NCBI GenBank assembly: GCA_003996215.1
Contig: QJPP01001945.1
Coordinates: forward strand, 1-64,000
Length of the DNA: 64,000 nt
From: Jaltomata sinuosa
Lineage: Eukaryota; Streptophyta; Magnoliopsida; Solanales; Solanaceae
Direction: 5' to 3'
Shown: positions 32,652 through 44,290 of the stretch, in pieces
Layout: every line of letters starts with the position of its first letter
How positions within the stretch are numbered: the stretch's first letter is position 1
Notes under the pieces: generated by a model
The model's input: the letters and a program-made list of their open reading frames with translations, nothing else
Told to the model about the DNA's origin: nothing
Databases searched by the model: none
Program-made: the position numbers and the translations under genes

Positions 32652-35600
32652 ATGGCTACAACAATGGAGATTGAAATTTTCAGTGCTCCTATAGAAACAA
32701 TTGAAGAAATAGGGCAACCATCAGAGATTAAGAGGGTACAAAAAAGAAAAAGGAAAGTGATGGATATTGAAACGGCTATTCTAAGAGATAACGCATCTGT
32801 GGATGAGATAGAGGTGAAATCGGTTTTTTTGGACAAAGAAAATTTAAAAAGATGTATGGCAAATATTGCGATAACACGCAACATACAATTCAAAGTTGTT
32901 AAATTATGCAAAACGAGATATTGGCTGAAGTGTTTGGATAACAACTGTAGTTGGAGTTTTCATGCTTCAAAAATAAAAGGTTCTTCGCTTTTCCAAGTCA
33001 ATAAATATGAAAAGAAACATACTTGCTCCATTGATTTCATACAATCCGATCAGAGGAACGCGACAACAAAGGTGATATGTGACTACATCCTAGAGCTTGT
33101 ACGGGATTCTAGTAACGTAATCACACCAACGTTTGTGGTAGAAGAAATGAAAAGGAGATATGGAATAACTATATCCTACAACAAAGGATGGCGTGCAATA
33201 CAACTTGCTTATGGGGTGATAAGAGGAACTCCCGAAGAGAACTACAATAAGCTGCCATCATATCTTCATATGATGAAAGAAAAAAACCTCGGCACGTGCA
33301 CAAACATCAAGAGGGATGATGAGAACAGGTACACGCTATAACTGTTAAAAACCTGTAACTCCTGTCCCAGGGGCAGCAAGTTATTCTTTGTTTGTTCTGC
33401 ATATGTTATTAAAAGATATCAAGCTCCTGCCTCATGGGCAAGAGTTAGTTTGTTTTTAAACTCCTGCACATGGACAAAATAATTATCCTTTCTTTGTGTG
33501 CTTATGTTGTAAAAATATACACAGCTCCTACTGCCTCATGGGCAAGGGTTGGTTTGTATTTTAACTCCTGCCCCATAGACAAAAACTTTTTTTTTTGTTG
33601 TACCTGCATCATGTGTAAATATTTAGTTTGTTACTGAACCACTGCCCCAGGGGAAAACATGTTATCTTCAATAGAAAAAGTCTTTCTAATTTTATATTCT
33701 TCAAAAAATAGTAGGATTTCAGTTATAGTTGCTAGTTTTGTTGAAACAAACATAAAATGTGTGTTATCCAAGATTTTAGTTTGTTTTTAAAATCCTGCCC
33801 CAGAGGCGAATACTTACTTTCTTTTTTATGGTTATGTTGGAAAATAATACACAGATCCTGCCTCATGGGCAAGATTTTGTTCAGGAAGTTATACTTATTA
33901 TGAACATCAAATGCAAAAATTGGCACTAACATTCATCTGCTCAAATACAGGTTTAAGTACGCATTTTTTGCTTATGGTGCTTCAATCACCGGGTGGGTGA
34001 ACTGTAGGCCGGTAATAATGGTAGACGCGACATTTTTGAAGTCAAAGTATCGTGGTGTCCTCATGATAGCTATGTCAAAGGACGGAAACAACAACATATT
34101 CCCTTTGGCCTTTGGTATTGCTGACTCTGAAAATAATGAATCCTATAACTGGTTCTTCCATCAGTTGAGAAATGCAATTGGGGTACGTGAACAACTATCC
34201 ATTCTTTCATCGCCACCCCGCTATTGCTAACGCAATTGCTAATGTCTATCCGGAGTGCCAACATGGGATATGCATTTATCACTTGGAGAAAAATCTAAGA
34301 CAGAGATATTTTTTCGATGTAGTTTTGTCACTGTTCTACAATGCAGCAACAACCTACAAGCGTAATGAATTTAATAGTTTCATGGATGAGATACAAAGAA
34401 TTGACAAAGCTGCTGCAAACTACTTAAAAGAGGAGCCACCAGAAAGATGGGCGCGTTTATTTCATACCAACAGGAGGTACAACATGCTCACAACAAACAA
34501 TGTGGAGTCCATGAATGCTGTGCTGAGAAAAGCAAGGGAACTGCCAATAATGGGCCTAATTGATTACATTCAGAACAAGCTACAGAATTGATTTTATAAA
34601 AGAAAAATGGATGCGCAAGGCAAATTCCATGACATCACACGTTGGGCGGAACTGGAGGTGACTGACAAGATTCAAGCTGCCTTGAAATTGAAAGTAAGTA
34701 ATTTTTCTAAGAGCTTTTTGTCTCACAGGCACAACTTTTCGTCAGAGGAATTATTAGATCTAGTTGAACTGCTTGATATCCATATAAAATAGAAACTTCA
34801 TTTTAAATTGTTGTATGTGTTTTGTGAGCATTTTGTTAAATTTCGTTCGTGATAGTAATTGTTTGAATTCAACCTAAGGATCAACCATTTCATTATGTGT
34901 TTCCATCTTACTTTAATTTTTTTTTGGGTAACTAAATGAGCAATGTAACATACATAAGAGTAACTGTTTGAATTTGCTCTACTGGAACTGCTTGTTATCG
35001 AAAAACAGATTCTATTATACTTTAGACGAAAGGAGGAAATTCTGAAAAGATATAATTCATGTTCTTCTTTTTTAATTAAAAAATGTGATGTGGCTGAGTT
35101 GATAATTTGAGCGAGCTATGAAAAGAGAAATTGACAATATCTTTTTTATACGATAAGGAGGAGCTAATTCAAACTCCTGCCTATCTTGTTATGCAAATAA
35201 TCAAAATTTAGACTTTTGACTTTACTGTTATTTATTTGTCGTTTTTATTTACAGGTAAATCCTATTGATGCAACAAAATTTGTTGTAAAAGAAGGAGGAG
35301 ATGAATATATTGTAGACTTGAAGACTAGGACTTGTCAATGCTTGGTGTTTCAAACGGATGAGCTACCATGCACCCACGCCATTGCAGCTATAGATAGCAG
35401 GAATATGAACAAGTCTAGCTATTGTTTAACTTGGTTCACAAGACAAGTTTGACTAGCAACTTATCAGGGAGAAATTCTACCAGTAGGAAGTACAGCATCA
35501 TGGATTATTCCAGATAGTACAAAGGAACTAATCACAAATCCCCCGGATGTGAAGATTCTGCTAGGGAGAAGACAAACAACCAGATATCCTTCAAGGATAG

Positions 35601-35728
35601 ATGGTTCAAGAAACAATTTCAGATGTTCGAGATGCAAAAGAACTGGACGCAATAGAATAAATTGTCATTACTCTCCGGTTCTCCACCTATATTCAAGAAG
35701 ATGGAGAAAGAAAAACAAAAAAGCATAA
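32652..35728 (+). pseudogene. MURA-type (Mutator-like) transposase, four exons, inactivated
   Basis: Exon 1 (32652-33331, donor GAGAACAG|GTACACG) has an N-terminal region and the plant Mutator DNA-binding domain (CLDNNCSWSFHASKI ... HTC). Exon 2 starts after an AG near 33951 with FKYAFFAYGASITGW and carries the first catalytic Asp in VDATFLK. Near 34207-34211 a frameshift, most simply a 2-base loss, removes the second Asp of the usual S-D-RHPAI block. The frame resumes RHPAIANAIANVYPECQHG to the Glu in NNVESMN. In-frame TGA codons stand at 34589-34591 and 35450-35452, both where relatives have Trp. An intron (donor AAA|GTAAGT at 34692) leads to the SWIM finger CQCLVFQTDELPCTHA and a C-terminal knuckle CSRCKRTGRNRINC in which the expected His is Arg. 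The gene cannot make active transposase. Confidence 0.85.
33340..33945 (+). repeat. Quasi-palindrome array filling transposase intron 1
   Basis: About nine further copies of the CTCCTGCC.CATGGGCAAGAG word (for example near 33422, 33526 and 33857) lie between the donor at 33331/33332 and the acceptor near 33951. Homologous, unit for unit, to 31985-32575. Confidence 0.75.
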
Positions 35729-35984
35729 TCAATTTTAGTTTTTATTTGAGTACTTGGATTTAAGTAGCCAGTATACTGAGATTCTTCAGTACATTCCTTT
35801 AGTTAGTAACAAGTAGTTGTTAGTTTTAACAATCAAGTTGCATGAATGTTTTCTTATTGGTTGTCGATTTCAACTTGTGCTGGAGTATTTAACTCAATGT
35901 TTTCTTATTGGTTGTCTGGGAAAGTTATTACCTATTGAAGCAGTATGTTTATCTTAAAGGGCATCACGGTATATGAAAACATTC

Positions 35985-37510
35985 TATATTAACTCTTGCC
36001 TTAAAGGCAAGGGATGTGATGTAAATAATACCACAAGATACTCCTTAACTATTGCCTTAAAGGCAAAAGTTGTAGGTAAAAGACTGTCTTTATTTAATAT
36101 ATACTCTACATCTCTTGCCTTAGAGGCAAGACTTTGTTTTAAAGAACAACTTACGCCCCATGGGCAAGAGTTGAAGATACAAAACTCTGTCTTTATTTAA
36201 TAAATACTCTACATCTCTTGCCTTAGAGGCAAGACTTAGCCCAAAAGAATAAGTTGCGACCCATGAGCAAGACTTGTAGGTACAAGACTCTGTCTTTATT
36301 TAATGGATACTCAACATCTCTTTCCCTAGGGGCAAGACTATTTTTAAAGAACAACTTACGCCCCATGGGCAAGAGTTGAAGGTACAAGACTCGGTCATTA
36401 TTTAATAGATACTCTATATCTCTTGCCTTATAGCCAAGCTTAGCCAAAATTTTTTTTAAGAAAACAATCTATGCCCCAAGCTAGGCCCCATGGGCAAGCT
36501 TTAAAGATACAAGATTATGTCTTATTTAATATATAGTCTATAATTCTTGCCTTCAAGGCAAGCTTAGCCAACAAATTTTTTAAGAGAACAATCTATGCCC
36601 CATGGGCAAGTTTTAAAGATACAAGATTATGTCTTATTTAATATATACTCTACAATTCTTGCCTTCAAGGCAAGCTTAGCCAAAAAACTTTTTAAGAGAA
36701 CAAGCTATGTCCCATGTGCAAGAGTTGATACTTCCAGATTGTGTTTTTACCTATAAGATACTCTACAACTCGTGCCTTCAAGGCAAGCTTAGTCAAAGGA
36801 CTTAATAGAACAAGCTATGCCCCATGGGCAAGAGTTGATGCTTTCAGATTGTGTTTTTACCTATAAGATACTCTACAACTCTTGCCTTCAAGGCAATCTT
36901 AGTCAAAGGACTTAATAGAACAAGCTATGCCCCATGGGCAAGAGTTGATGCTACCATGATTGTGCTTTTACCTATAAGATGCTCTACAAATCTTACCTTC
37001 AAGGCAAGCTTAGCCAAAAAACTTTTTGAGAGAACAAGCTATGCCCCATGGGCAAGAGTTGATGCTACCATGATTATTTAATAAATACTCTACATATCTT
37101 GCCTTAGAGGCAAGACTTAGCCCAAAAGAATAAGTTGCGCTCCATGGGCAAGACTTGTAGGTACAAGACTGTCTTTATTTCATAGATACTCTACATCTCT
37201 TGCCCTAGAGGCAAGACTTTTTTTAAAGAACAAGTTACGCACCATGGACAAGAGTTGAAGGTACAAGACTCTGTCTTTATTTAATAGATACTCTACATTT
37301 CTTGCCTTAGAGGCAAGACTTAGCCCAAAAGAACAAGTTACGCCCCATGGACAAAACTTGATGCTACAAGATTGTTTATAGATATGATTCAATGAATAAT
37401 GAGTTTTTTTAGATGACTCATAAGCAACAATTTACATGATTTTCAGTAAATCTTAAGTTATGAGGTACGTTATAACTGCTGCCTTAGAGGCAAAATTTAG
37501 TTCACACGCT
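35985..37510. repeat. Main quasi-palindrome array between the two convergent genes
   Basis: About 110-bp units alternate two words: CTTGCCTTCAAGGCAAG (an exact odd-centred palindrome) and GCCCCATGGGCAAGAGTT, separated by spacers such as ttagccaaaaaactttttaa and 'tgtgtttttacctataaga'. By eye there are about 25 words in 1.5 kb. The array lies between the transposase stop (35728) and the protease stop (37797), in the shared 3' region. Confidence 0.8.
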
Positions 37511-37796
37511 TTAAAAATTCAAAAAAAAAAACAACAACTATAAGAAGACATACCCCTAGATTAGTAACATCATTGTACTTCACATTATCGCATCAAAAAT
37601 GGCCAATTCAGTTTTCAAAAACTGTCTGTACTTTACATTATCGCATCAATACAACAAAGTCAATCAAAAAGCCTTGATAGGTACACTGATTCTACGTTAA
37701 AACTAAAAAATTAAACTACTTTTCCTCAGATCCCCTCTTCCTCTTCCCGGAGAATTTGCCAACCTTTTCTATAGTCTCGATCGTTGCACCAGCTTC

Positions 37797-39222
37797 TTAT
37801 TTTTTCCTTCCATAATCCCACAATAGAGCTCCATATCTCATGCGAACTACTCCAATGTCAAGTTCTTTTGGAATTTTCTTACCATGAACAAAGTATTCAG
37901 CAAAGGCAGCAACAAATGCTCCACAATCACTGTAAAAAAGAAAGGAGAAAAAGCATATTATACATGAGTTAAAAATGGAAATCAGTAAAAAAAAAAAAAG
38001 TGAAGCAAAATGAAGATTTAAAAAATATATAAAAAAAGATACCAATTGACTTGTTGTGGCAGGTCATCAACCAATTCAATCTCCAAATCGCCACAATCAG
38101 ATTTGTTAATGGCCTTCTCAACATAGAAATTGGCCCTTTCCAAAAAGTATGGAATCAATGTTTTGTAATGCAACACCATCTTCTTAATACTTTTTTCACG
38201 ATGACGATTTACACGATTGGAGTCATAGACATAAATGCACCAGTCATTGAAGGTAAATATTCCCAAAATCCAGTGTCCCATTCCAGCACCTCCCCTCGAA
38301 ACATAAATTGAAAATAACACGTGATCAACCTTGTGCCACGCTACATTTGCATCGCAAATAAAGCCTCTAACATACTCTTCGAGTTGATGGTTTTCGTGGA
38401 TGACAGAGAAATCTATTTGATTTGTCTCAAAGTCCTTATAGAGAGCGACAAGTTTTTTATCAAAAACAAAGTCCGTTGTAGTGAACTTAACGAGACCAGG
38501 TTCATATTTGGCCTTCTTCCTCAAATAGTAGAAGATAACATCCAAGTGCTGAGACAAAAAAAATTAACTATTAAGAGAACAAGCTAGGCCCCATAGGCAA
38601 GAGTTGATGTTTTCAGATTGTGTTTTTACCTATAAGATTCTCTACAAATATTGCCTTAAAGGTAAGCTTAGCCAAAAAACTTTTTAAAAGAACAAGCTAT
38701 GCCCCATGGGCAAGAGTTGATACTTCCAGATTGTGTTTTTACCTATAAGATACTCTACAACTCTTGCCTTCAAAGAAAGCATAGCCAAAGGACTTAATAG
38801 AATAAGTTGTGCCCCATGGGCAAGAGTTGATGCTACCATGATTGTGTTTTTACCTATAACATACTCTACAACTCTTGTCTTCAAGGCAAGATTAGCCAAA
38901 AGGACTTTTAAGAGAACAAGCTAGGCCCCATAGGCAAGAGTTGATGCTTCCAGATTGTGTTTTTACCTATAAGATGCTCTACAAATCTTGCCTTCAAGGC
39001 AAGCGTAGCCAAAACGACTTTTTAAGAGAACAAGTTAGACACAATCTATATTCTATTCCCTTGCCAGATAAGGCAACAATTGACACTAGAATATTTGTGT
39101 TTTATTTAATAGATACGCCATAACAGTTGCCTCAAAGGCAAGAGTTAGACCTAGAAAAACAAGACTCACAATAGAATACGAACACTTACAGTTAAACTCA
39201 CAAACTTTTTTCTTCGTTCCAT
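37797..39222 (-). CDS. Ulp1/SENP-type (peptidase C48) cysteine protease carried by the MULE
   Basis: Three exons on the minus strand: 39222-39190 (ATG, MERRKKFVSLT, donor GTAAGT), 38548-38043 and 37929-37797. All junctions are GT-AG and phases agree, giving 223 codons without a stop. The motifs of the C48 fold are present in order: His in GHWILGIF, Asp in CIYVYDSNR, the oxyanion Gln in LPQQVN, and the catalytic Cys in CDCGAFVAAF, which spans the 38043/37929 junction. The opening HLDVIFYYLRKKAKY is typical of plant ULP-like proteins. Ulp proteases cleave SUMO precursors or conjugates; the target of transposon-borne versions is unknown. It is short compared with full ULP-MULE proteins, lacking the DUF1985-like N-terminus, so extra upstream exons or an N-terminal loss are possible. 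The first exon is the least certain part. Confidence 0.75.
38570..39160. repeat. Quasi-palindrome array in the protease intron 1
   Basis: About ten more words (tgccccatgggcaagagttg, 'cttgccttcaaggcaag' variants) fill the intron between protease exons at 38548 and 39190. The same spacer strings as in the central array recur, such as 'gattgtgtttttacctata'. Confidence 0.75.
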
Positions 39223-39357
39223 TGATAGGATGAGGAGATGAACTGAACAGATTGGACTATAGAGAAATTTGGTAGGCAGAGAGAAGAGAGGCCAGAGACA
39301 CCTGGAGAAACGGAGAGAAATCACATAAAAAAGAATGATGGAGCGATTGAAACAAAG

Positions 39358-39485
39358 GCGAAGAAAAAGAAAAATAGAGGCGAAGAAGAAGAAGAAAAAA
39401 GTCTGAAACAGAGGCGAAGAAGAAGAAGAAAAAAGTCTGAAACAGAGGCGAAGAAGAAGAAGAAAAGCGTCTATTTCAGAGGCGT
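39358..39485 (-). repeat. About 34-bp tandem GAA-rich repeat in the protease leader
   Basis: About three tandem copies of a unit reading gaggcgaagaagaagaagaa then aagtctgaaaca on the plus strand. On the gene strand this is a CT-rich leader upstream of the protease ATG at 39222, a plausible 5'UTR. Confidence 0.6.
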
Positions 39486-39639
39486 GTGAAGAATAGGCAA
39501 TGAAAGGCAAAACGGTACTTTCAAGTACACATAAAGGTGAAAGAGAGTATTCCTTGAATACTTTTATTATGGGGGGTAAATATTGAAGACCACTCTCTTA
39601 AAGGGACACCCCATGTAATTTCCTGCAAAATTACCTTAT

Positions 39640-39935
39640 AGGTTGAAGGAAAGGCCTGGAATTGTTTACTCTAGTAGAGGGTCGAGAGAGTGCGAGAGAG
39701 GAGAGAGGCGGGCGAGAGAGGGAGGAGTGTCGCTAGGTTTGATACATATTGATACATCCTCCATATTGATACAACATGTATTTGAGATACAACATGTATC
39801 TAGTATCTCTCCTCTTTCTATAAACTCTCGCTTGTCTCTCGGCTCCCTCTCAATCTTGCTCACCTTTCTCCTCTCTCAAATCGTTGTTATGAATTGTAAT
39901 TAAACAAATTATAGCACTATTCATAATTATGATCT
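39640..39935. mobile_element. Short inverted-repeat element with GATACA words
   Basis: A left arm with 'gagagagtgcgagagagg' faces a right arm 'cctttctcctctctcaaat'. Between them is a GATACA-rich core (ttgatacatattgatacat, gatacaacatgtatc). It adjoins the right end of the 8-kb MULE. Boundaries and class are uncertain. Confidence 0.4.
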
Positions 39936-41265
39936 AAATCATGGCTATTTATGAATTTTTTTCTTTTCGTAATATAGTGTGATCTGGACACTTTTCTAGC
40001 TAGTAATTACAAAATAACCAGCACTTGTAAAACGGTTGAAAAATAGTCATTTTTAATGCTAAAATAAAATATGAACAGAAATATCCTTAGCTAAAATACA
40101 GAAAACTCCAAAAAGATAACACCAAAATTTGTTTTTGTTTGAACTCTAGGACATTGTTTTAGAGTTTTAAGTTGCAAAAAATGGACTCTTACATTAATAT
40201 CCTAGAGTGTCACTTCATACTTAAAATTTCATGAAAGCGTGTTAAAAGTTTCAGTTGTATAAGTTCGAACTCCAAAACATAATTATAATCCTAAAAAATT
40301 TCAATGTTTTAACTAGGATTATTTGGTCTAAATTTTATTTTTGTATTTTAAAAATGGTAAATTTTGATTAGTATTAAACTTCTTACTTATTTTCAGATAA
40401 GTCTTGTAGAAGTTCTTTGTCTTAGTCTCTAATTCCTCCTTTTAAAAAGAAGATTTTGATAAATATTTTTTTAGCATCGCTAATTGAAATATAATCGATA
40501 TTTGTGAAATAATAATTAAAAATTATTATAACTCAACAGAGAGAGCGGTAGAGATCCTCCTCCTCCACCTCTTCATCCTAAAAAGAAGAATATCTTCTTA
40601 GTTGCTACCATATTGGACAAGGTATAGCTTGAAGTTTTAAATTGTACGAATTAAATTTCAATATGCTATCTTAGAGTTCACTTATATACATTTTAAATTT
40701 CACAACACATTTTAAAATCATTTATAAGTTTTGAACTCCATTATACAATCTCGAAATTTCACTTGTAACGCATGAACTCCACTGTACAATCTTCTCTCTG
40801 CAATTACTATGAGAAGATACATAATAAGTGCAAATATTTAAGCATATTGGTATTCATTTAATGAATTTAACGTATTACTCTTTTGTCAAACTCATATATC
40901 TAGAACTAGTACTAGTAATAGGGCTTAATATTAGCACCAAAAAGAAAAAGAAAGTATGAGGAGAAATAAGTGAAAGACGATAAGAGGCAAAATCAATGTA
41001 CAAATTTAATGATGTATACGTATACAACACGTTCTGTTACGTACGACCAAAACATTTGATATAAAATCTTTAATTATGCTTATTGTTTTAAAGTATTTGA
41101 GAAACACATAACTAAGAGTGTTTTAGTCAAAACTCTTTTAATTTTTAGGAGTAAGTAAATTTCTTATTTATATTTTCAAGCCTAAAACATCAATAATTTT
41201 GAACGGGAGAGAATACATGCATAAGTTATACGCGGAAATCTATACTCAGTAGCGGAATCGGGATT
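39936..41265. other. Intergenic AT-rich DNA, nothing recognised
   Basis: Repeated but diverged strings such as 'gttcgaactccaaaac' and 'gaactccactgtacaatc' suggest an old repeat. No exon is supported. Confidence 0.4.
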
Positions 41266-41269
41266 TTTA

Positions 41270-41795
41270 CTAAGGGGTTCTGAATATGAAAAAGTAAATG
41301 CATGAAGAAGTCAAAGGTGGTTCAACATCTACTATATACACATAAAAATAATTTTAATCATATACAAACAATGTAATTTTCAATCTACTAAAGTTCATCA
41401 AAAACTCTCTCGACCTTACCTAACTCCGCCTGGTCTATACTATTTACGTGGGATAAAATGTGTCATAAGAATGTGTCGACAGTAAATAATGCTTGGATTA
41501 AAAGGTTAAAACGACTAAACTAATCCTATGAATTTTTTTATTTTGTTTAAAAGGTGAACACATATTTTTAGTTATGTATACGAGTATGTCAAACCTAACA
41601 AGAAATAATCTCAATATTATATAATCCATGCGGTAGTAATCTTTACATGATTAATCATTGCACAATTATATATCTAACTAGAGTAAAGACAAAATAAAAA
41701 ATACTAGAAGGAATAAGATATAATCAAACAAGAAGTTAATGATAATGACCCTAGCTGACGACCAAGATAAGATCTCTTTTAAAAAGATAAAAGAC
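41270..41795. repeat. Direct duplication, copy 1 (about 520 bp)
   Basis: Runs from 'aaggggttctgaatatgaaa' to 'agataagatctctttt'. It is repeated with about 90% identity by eye at 44025-46405, where the copy is split by an insertion. The left part (to about 41440, ending near 'ctaactccgcctggtc') looks like a common Solanaceae MITE end. Confidence 0.75.
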
Positions 41796-41799
41796 CCAA

Positions 41800-44020
41800 T
41801 TGTTGTAAATAATTGTGCTACCACACAATGTTGTCATCTTGTATTGTGGATGTCCACACTATAACTCTATTAGTGTATAGTTAATCCTCCACTACTCCAC
41901 ACACTATTATGAGTGTAACTCCCTCTCTCCATAACTTTTTTCCCATAACCTCCATAGTTAATGTCATGTTTATGACAACCTTTAGAATGCCTCTATGAAC
42001 ACTATAAATAGAGGCACAATGATTCATATTGGATACACTTGATACTTGGAAGAATAAGAAATACTCTCTTCTCTTGTATCCTTCATTTCTTATTTATTTT
42101 CTTACTTCATATTGTTAATCTTTTAGTTTAGTTTTACAACACGTTATCAGCACGACGTTCTAACCAAATTCAATCTTTTTTGCGCTGTGTTTATTCTGTT
42201 TGTCGGTACAAGGTATGTTTCTATAAAACTATTCTAGTACATGTACAAACCAGAAACCATTACAGTATAATGTTTCATGCCTCTTTATTAAGTAATTTTC
42301 TCATCTAACAAAGTTTGCATCCATTTATTAAATATTTAGATGTTTGCCTTTTTATTTGCTTTGCCTGTTGTCAACGTATTTATATAATAAAAACATTCAG
42401 AATTGTTGAGTGACAGTAGACTATATAATAATAATAAATAAATAAAAATATTTTATTAATTATGTTTATTGGCTTTACCAAATTACATAGTTGATTTTTG
42501 TTTAATATACGTATACTGATGGTAATATTTTTTTAAAGGCTCATGGGTAATTTCTATTGTATTTTAGCCTATTATGTTATTGATTGTTCTTAAGACGGTG
42601 GATTCAAATTTAATCACATCATATGAGTAAGACATCAGATTGGAATCTAGCACCATGTTGATAAGATGTTGGGCTCAAGTCCCACCAAATTATGCCTAAA
42701 CACGGCACCATAATAATAAGATATTGGGTTTAAGTCCCACAGAATGATGACTTAATACACCTTTATATGGGTAAGATGTTGGGTTCAAGTTCCAACGCGA
42801 TATATTGATGACCGAGGCACAACAATAAAATTTTGACGAAAAGTCATAAAATCCGCCCAATCAATTTGCTTCATTCTCTTATATGAATGTTGTAGCATGT
42901 GCATAATGTGTCTGAAAAAAGACAAGTGGTTGAACATATGAATATGGGCATGAATGAGCAAAGTAAAAATAGTCATCATTGTGGTAATTGAGTTCAAATC
43001 CCACTAGATATGACCAAACATATGAGAAAGACATTCGGTTAAAGTACCAACACAATCTTGATAAAATTGTGAAGCCTGTCACAATGAATATGCTATATTC
43101 CATGAAGTGAGCAATGTATGATAAGTCTGAAAGATGACCAAATCACTATTATAGTTGTACAAATGATTGTGGACGTGAAAAATGATAAAATATCATCATT
43201 TTGATAATAAACAAAGAACCTTATGGGTTCTCCAAATGGCCCTTCAAAAGTGAAGGCAATTTTTACCATCAAATTTGGTACGAAAGATTTTGGGCACGCG
43301 ATTGTCGTGCGACATAATTTGATAACTTTTGAAAATCCTCCATCAAAATAAGAGAATATAAAGTGACTGTGCACTTTACCTTTCAAAGTGATGTTGAGGT
43401 GGATCATATAAATATGATAAATGTCAAGGCATGACAATGAGCTTATAATGCAAATTTATGAAGCACATATATATGATTATAGTCCATTTCTTGAAACTGG
43501 TGAGGCTGCGTACAATAGACCCTTGTGGTCCGGCCCTTCCCCGAACCCCGCGCATAGCGGGAGCTTTAGTGCACCGGGCTGCCCTTTTTTTTTTAGTCCA
43601 TTTCTTGAAAAGAATGTGACTTGTGATAAGCATTGAAAATGCCAATCCATTCTTGAAAGTGAATTTATCGAATGTGGTAAAAATTATTGTGTATAGAGAC
43701 TTGCTTATATATGGTTGGATAAATACCAAAACTCACCTCTACGGAAGGTTTGAGAGAAAATAAAGAAATTTTATTTTGGTATGAAAAGGTCATTGATATT
43801 GTAGCATGTCTTATCATAATTTATCAAAGGGTAAAAGTAAGAAATAGTTCTTGCTTATAAATATTTTGACCATAATCAAAATAAATATTATGGTGTGATC
43901 GAATGAATTTGTCAATTGATCGCATACATATGGTACGCCAAAGAAATTTTGCCAAACTTTGTAACATTAAATTATTGATGGCAAAAGTAAAGCAAGAAAA
44001 GGATCTATGATTGCCTAATT
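41800..44020 (+). mobile_element. Truncated copia-like element: one LTR plus internal region
   Basis: 41800 to about 42140 behaves as an LTR: TGTTGTAAAT start, a TATA box in actataaatagaggc near 42003, and an end ...TTTTACAACA. It is followed by 'cgttatcagcacgacg', the alternative initiator-tRNA primer site seen in many plant copia elements. The next 1.9 kb contains recurring non-coding strings ('aagatgttgggttcaagt' four times, 42660-42790) but no readable gag/pol. No 3' LTR is present, so the element is truncated on the right. Confidence 0.6.
43497..43594 (+). mobile_element. 5'-truncated SINE with perfect 16-bp target duplication
   Basis: 98 bp reading 'gaggctgcgtacaatagacc', 'ccttgtggtccggcccttcc' and 'gtgcaccgggctgccc' with a poly-T tail. 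The 16 bp agtccatttcttgaaa occurs exactly on both sides (43481-43496 and 43595-43610). This is a clean retroposition event of a GC-rich plant SINE tail into the truncated copia element. Confidence 0.85.
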
Positions 44021-44290
44021 AAGGGGTTCTGAATATGAAAAAGTAAACATATGAAGAAGTCAAAGGTGGTTCGACATCTACTATATATACATAAAAATAA
44101 TTTTAACTATATACAAACAATGTAATTTTCAATCTACTAAAATTCATCGAAAACTCACTCGACCCTACCTGACTCCGCCTTGTCTATACTATTTATGTGG
44201 GATAAAATGTGACATAAGAATGTGTCGACATTAAATAGTGCTTGGCTTAAAATGTTAAAATGACTAAACTAATCCTATGAAATTTTTTAG

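Larger units (their letters stand above)
31551..39622. mobile_element. 8-kb Mutator-like element carrying transposase and an Ulp1-type protease
   Basis: The outer ends are imperfect inverted repeats: left 'aaaattacgtg' with gtatatttgcccccata, right 'tatggggggtaaatattg' with catgtaatttcc. Between them lie a MURA-type transposase gene (+, 32652-35728) and an Ulp1/SENP C48-type gene (-, 37797-39222), convergent. This matches the Kaonashi-type (Arabidopsis) and CUMULE-type (melon) elements in which Mutator-like transposons carry ULP1-related genes. A 9-bp TSD was not found because the ends have drifted. All non-coding compartments hold arrays of one quasi-palindromic word (listed separately). Confidence 0.8.

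Noticed and set aside
36851..37081. Frames inside the quasi-palindrome array (both strands, also near 36223, 37180 and 38684)
   Set aside because: The repeat unit happens to be open; repeats such as 'FLPIRYSTTLAFKA' simply reflect the tandem word, with no start context or domain.
35985..37510. Possible CRISPR array (regularly spaced palindromic repeats)
   Set aside because: This is a plant nuclear transposon; the spacers are themselves repeated and there are no cas genes.
31551..39622. Alternative reading of the 8-kb element as two independent host genes
   Set aside because: The flanking inverted ends, the MURA-type transposase and the shared word array tie both genes to one Mutator-like element.
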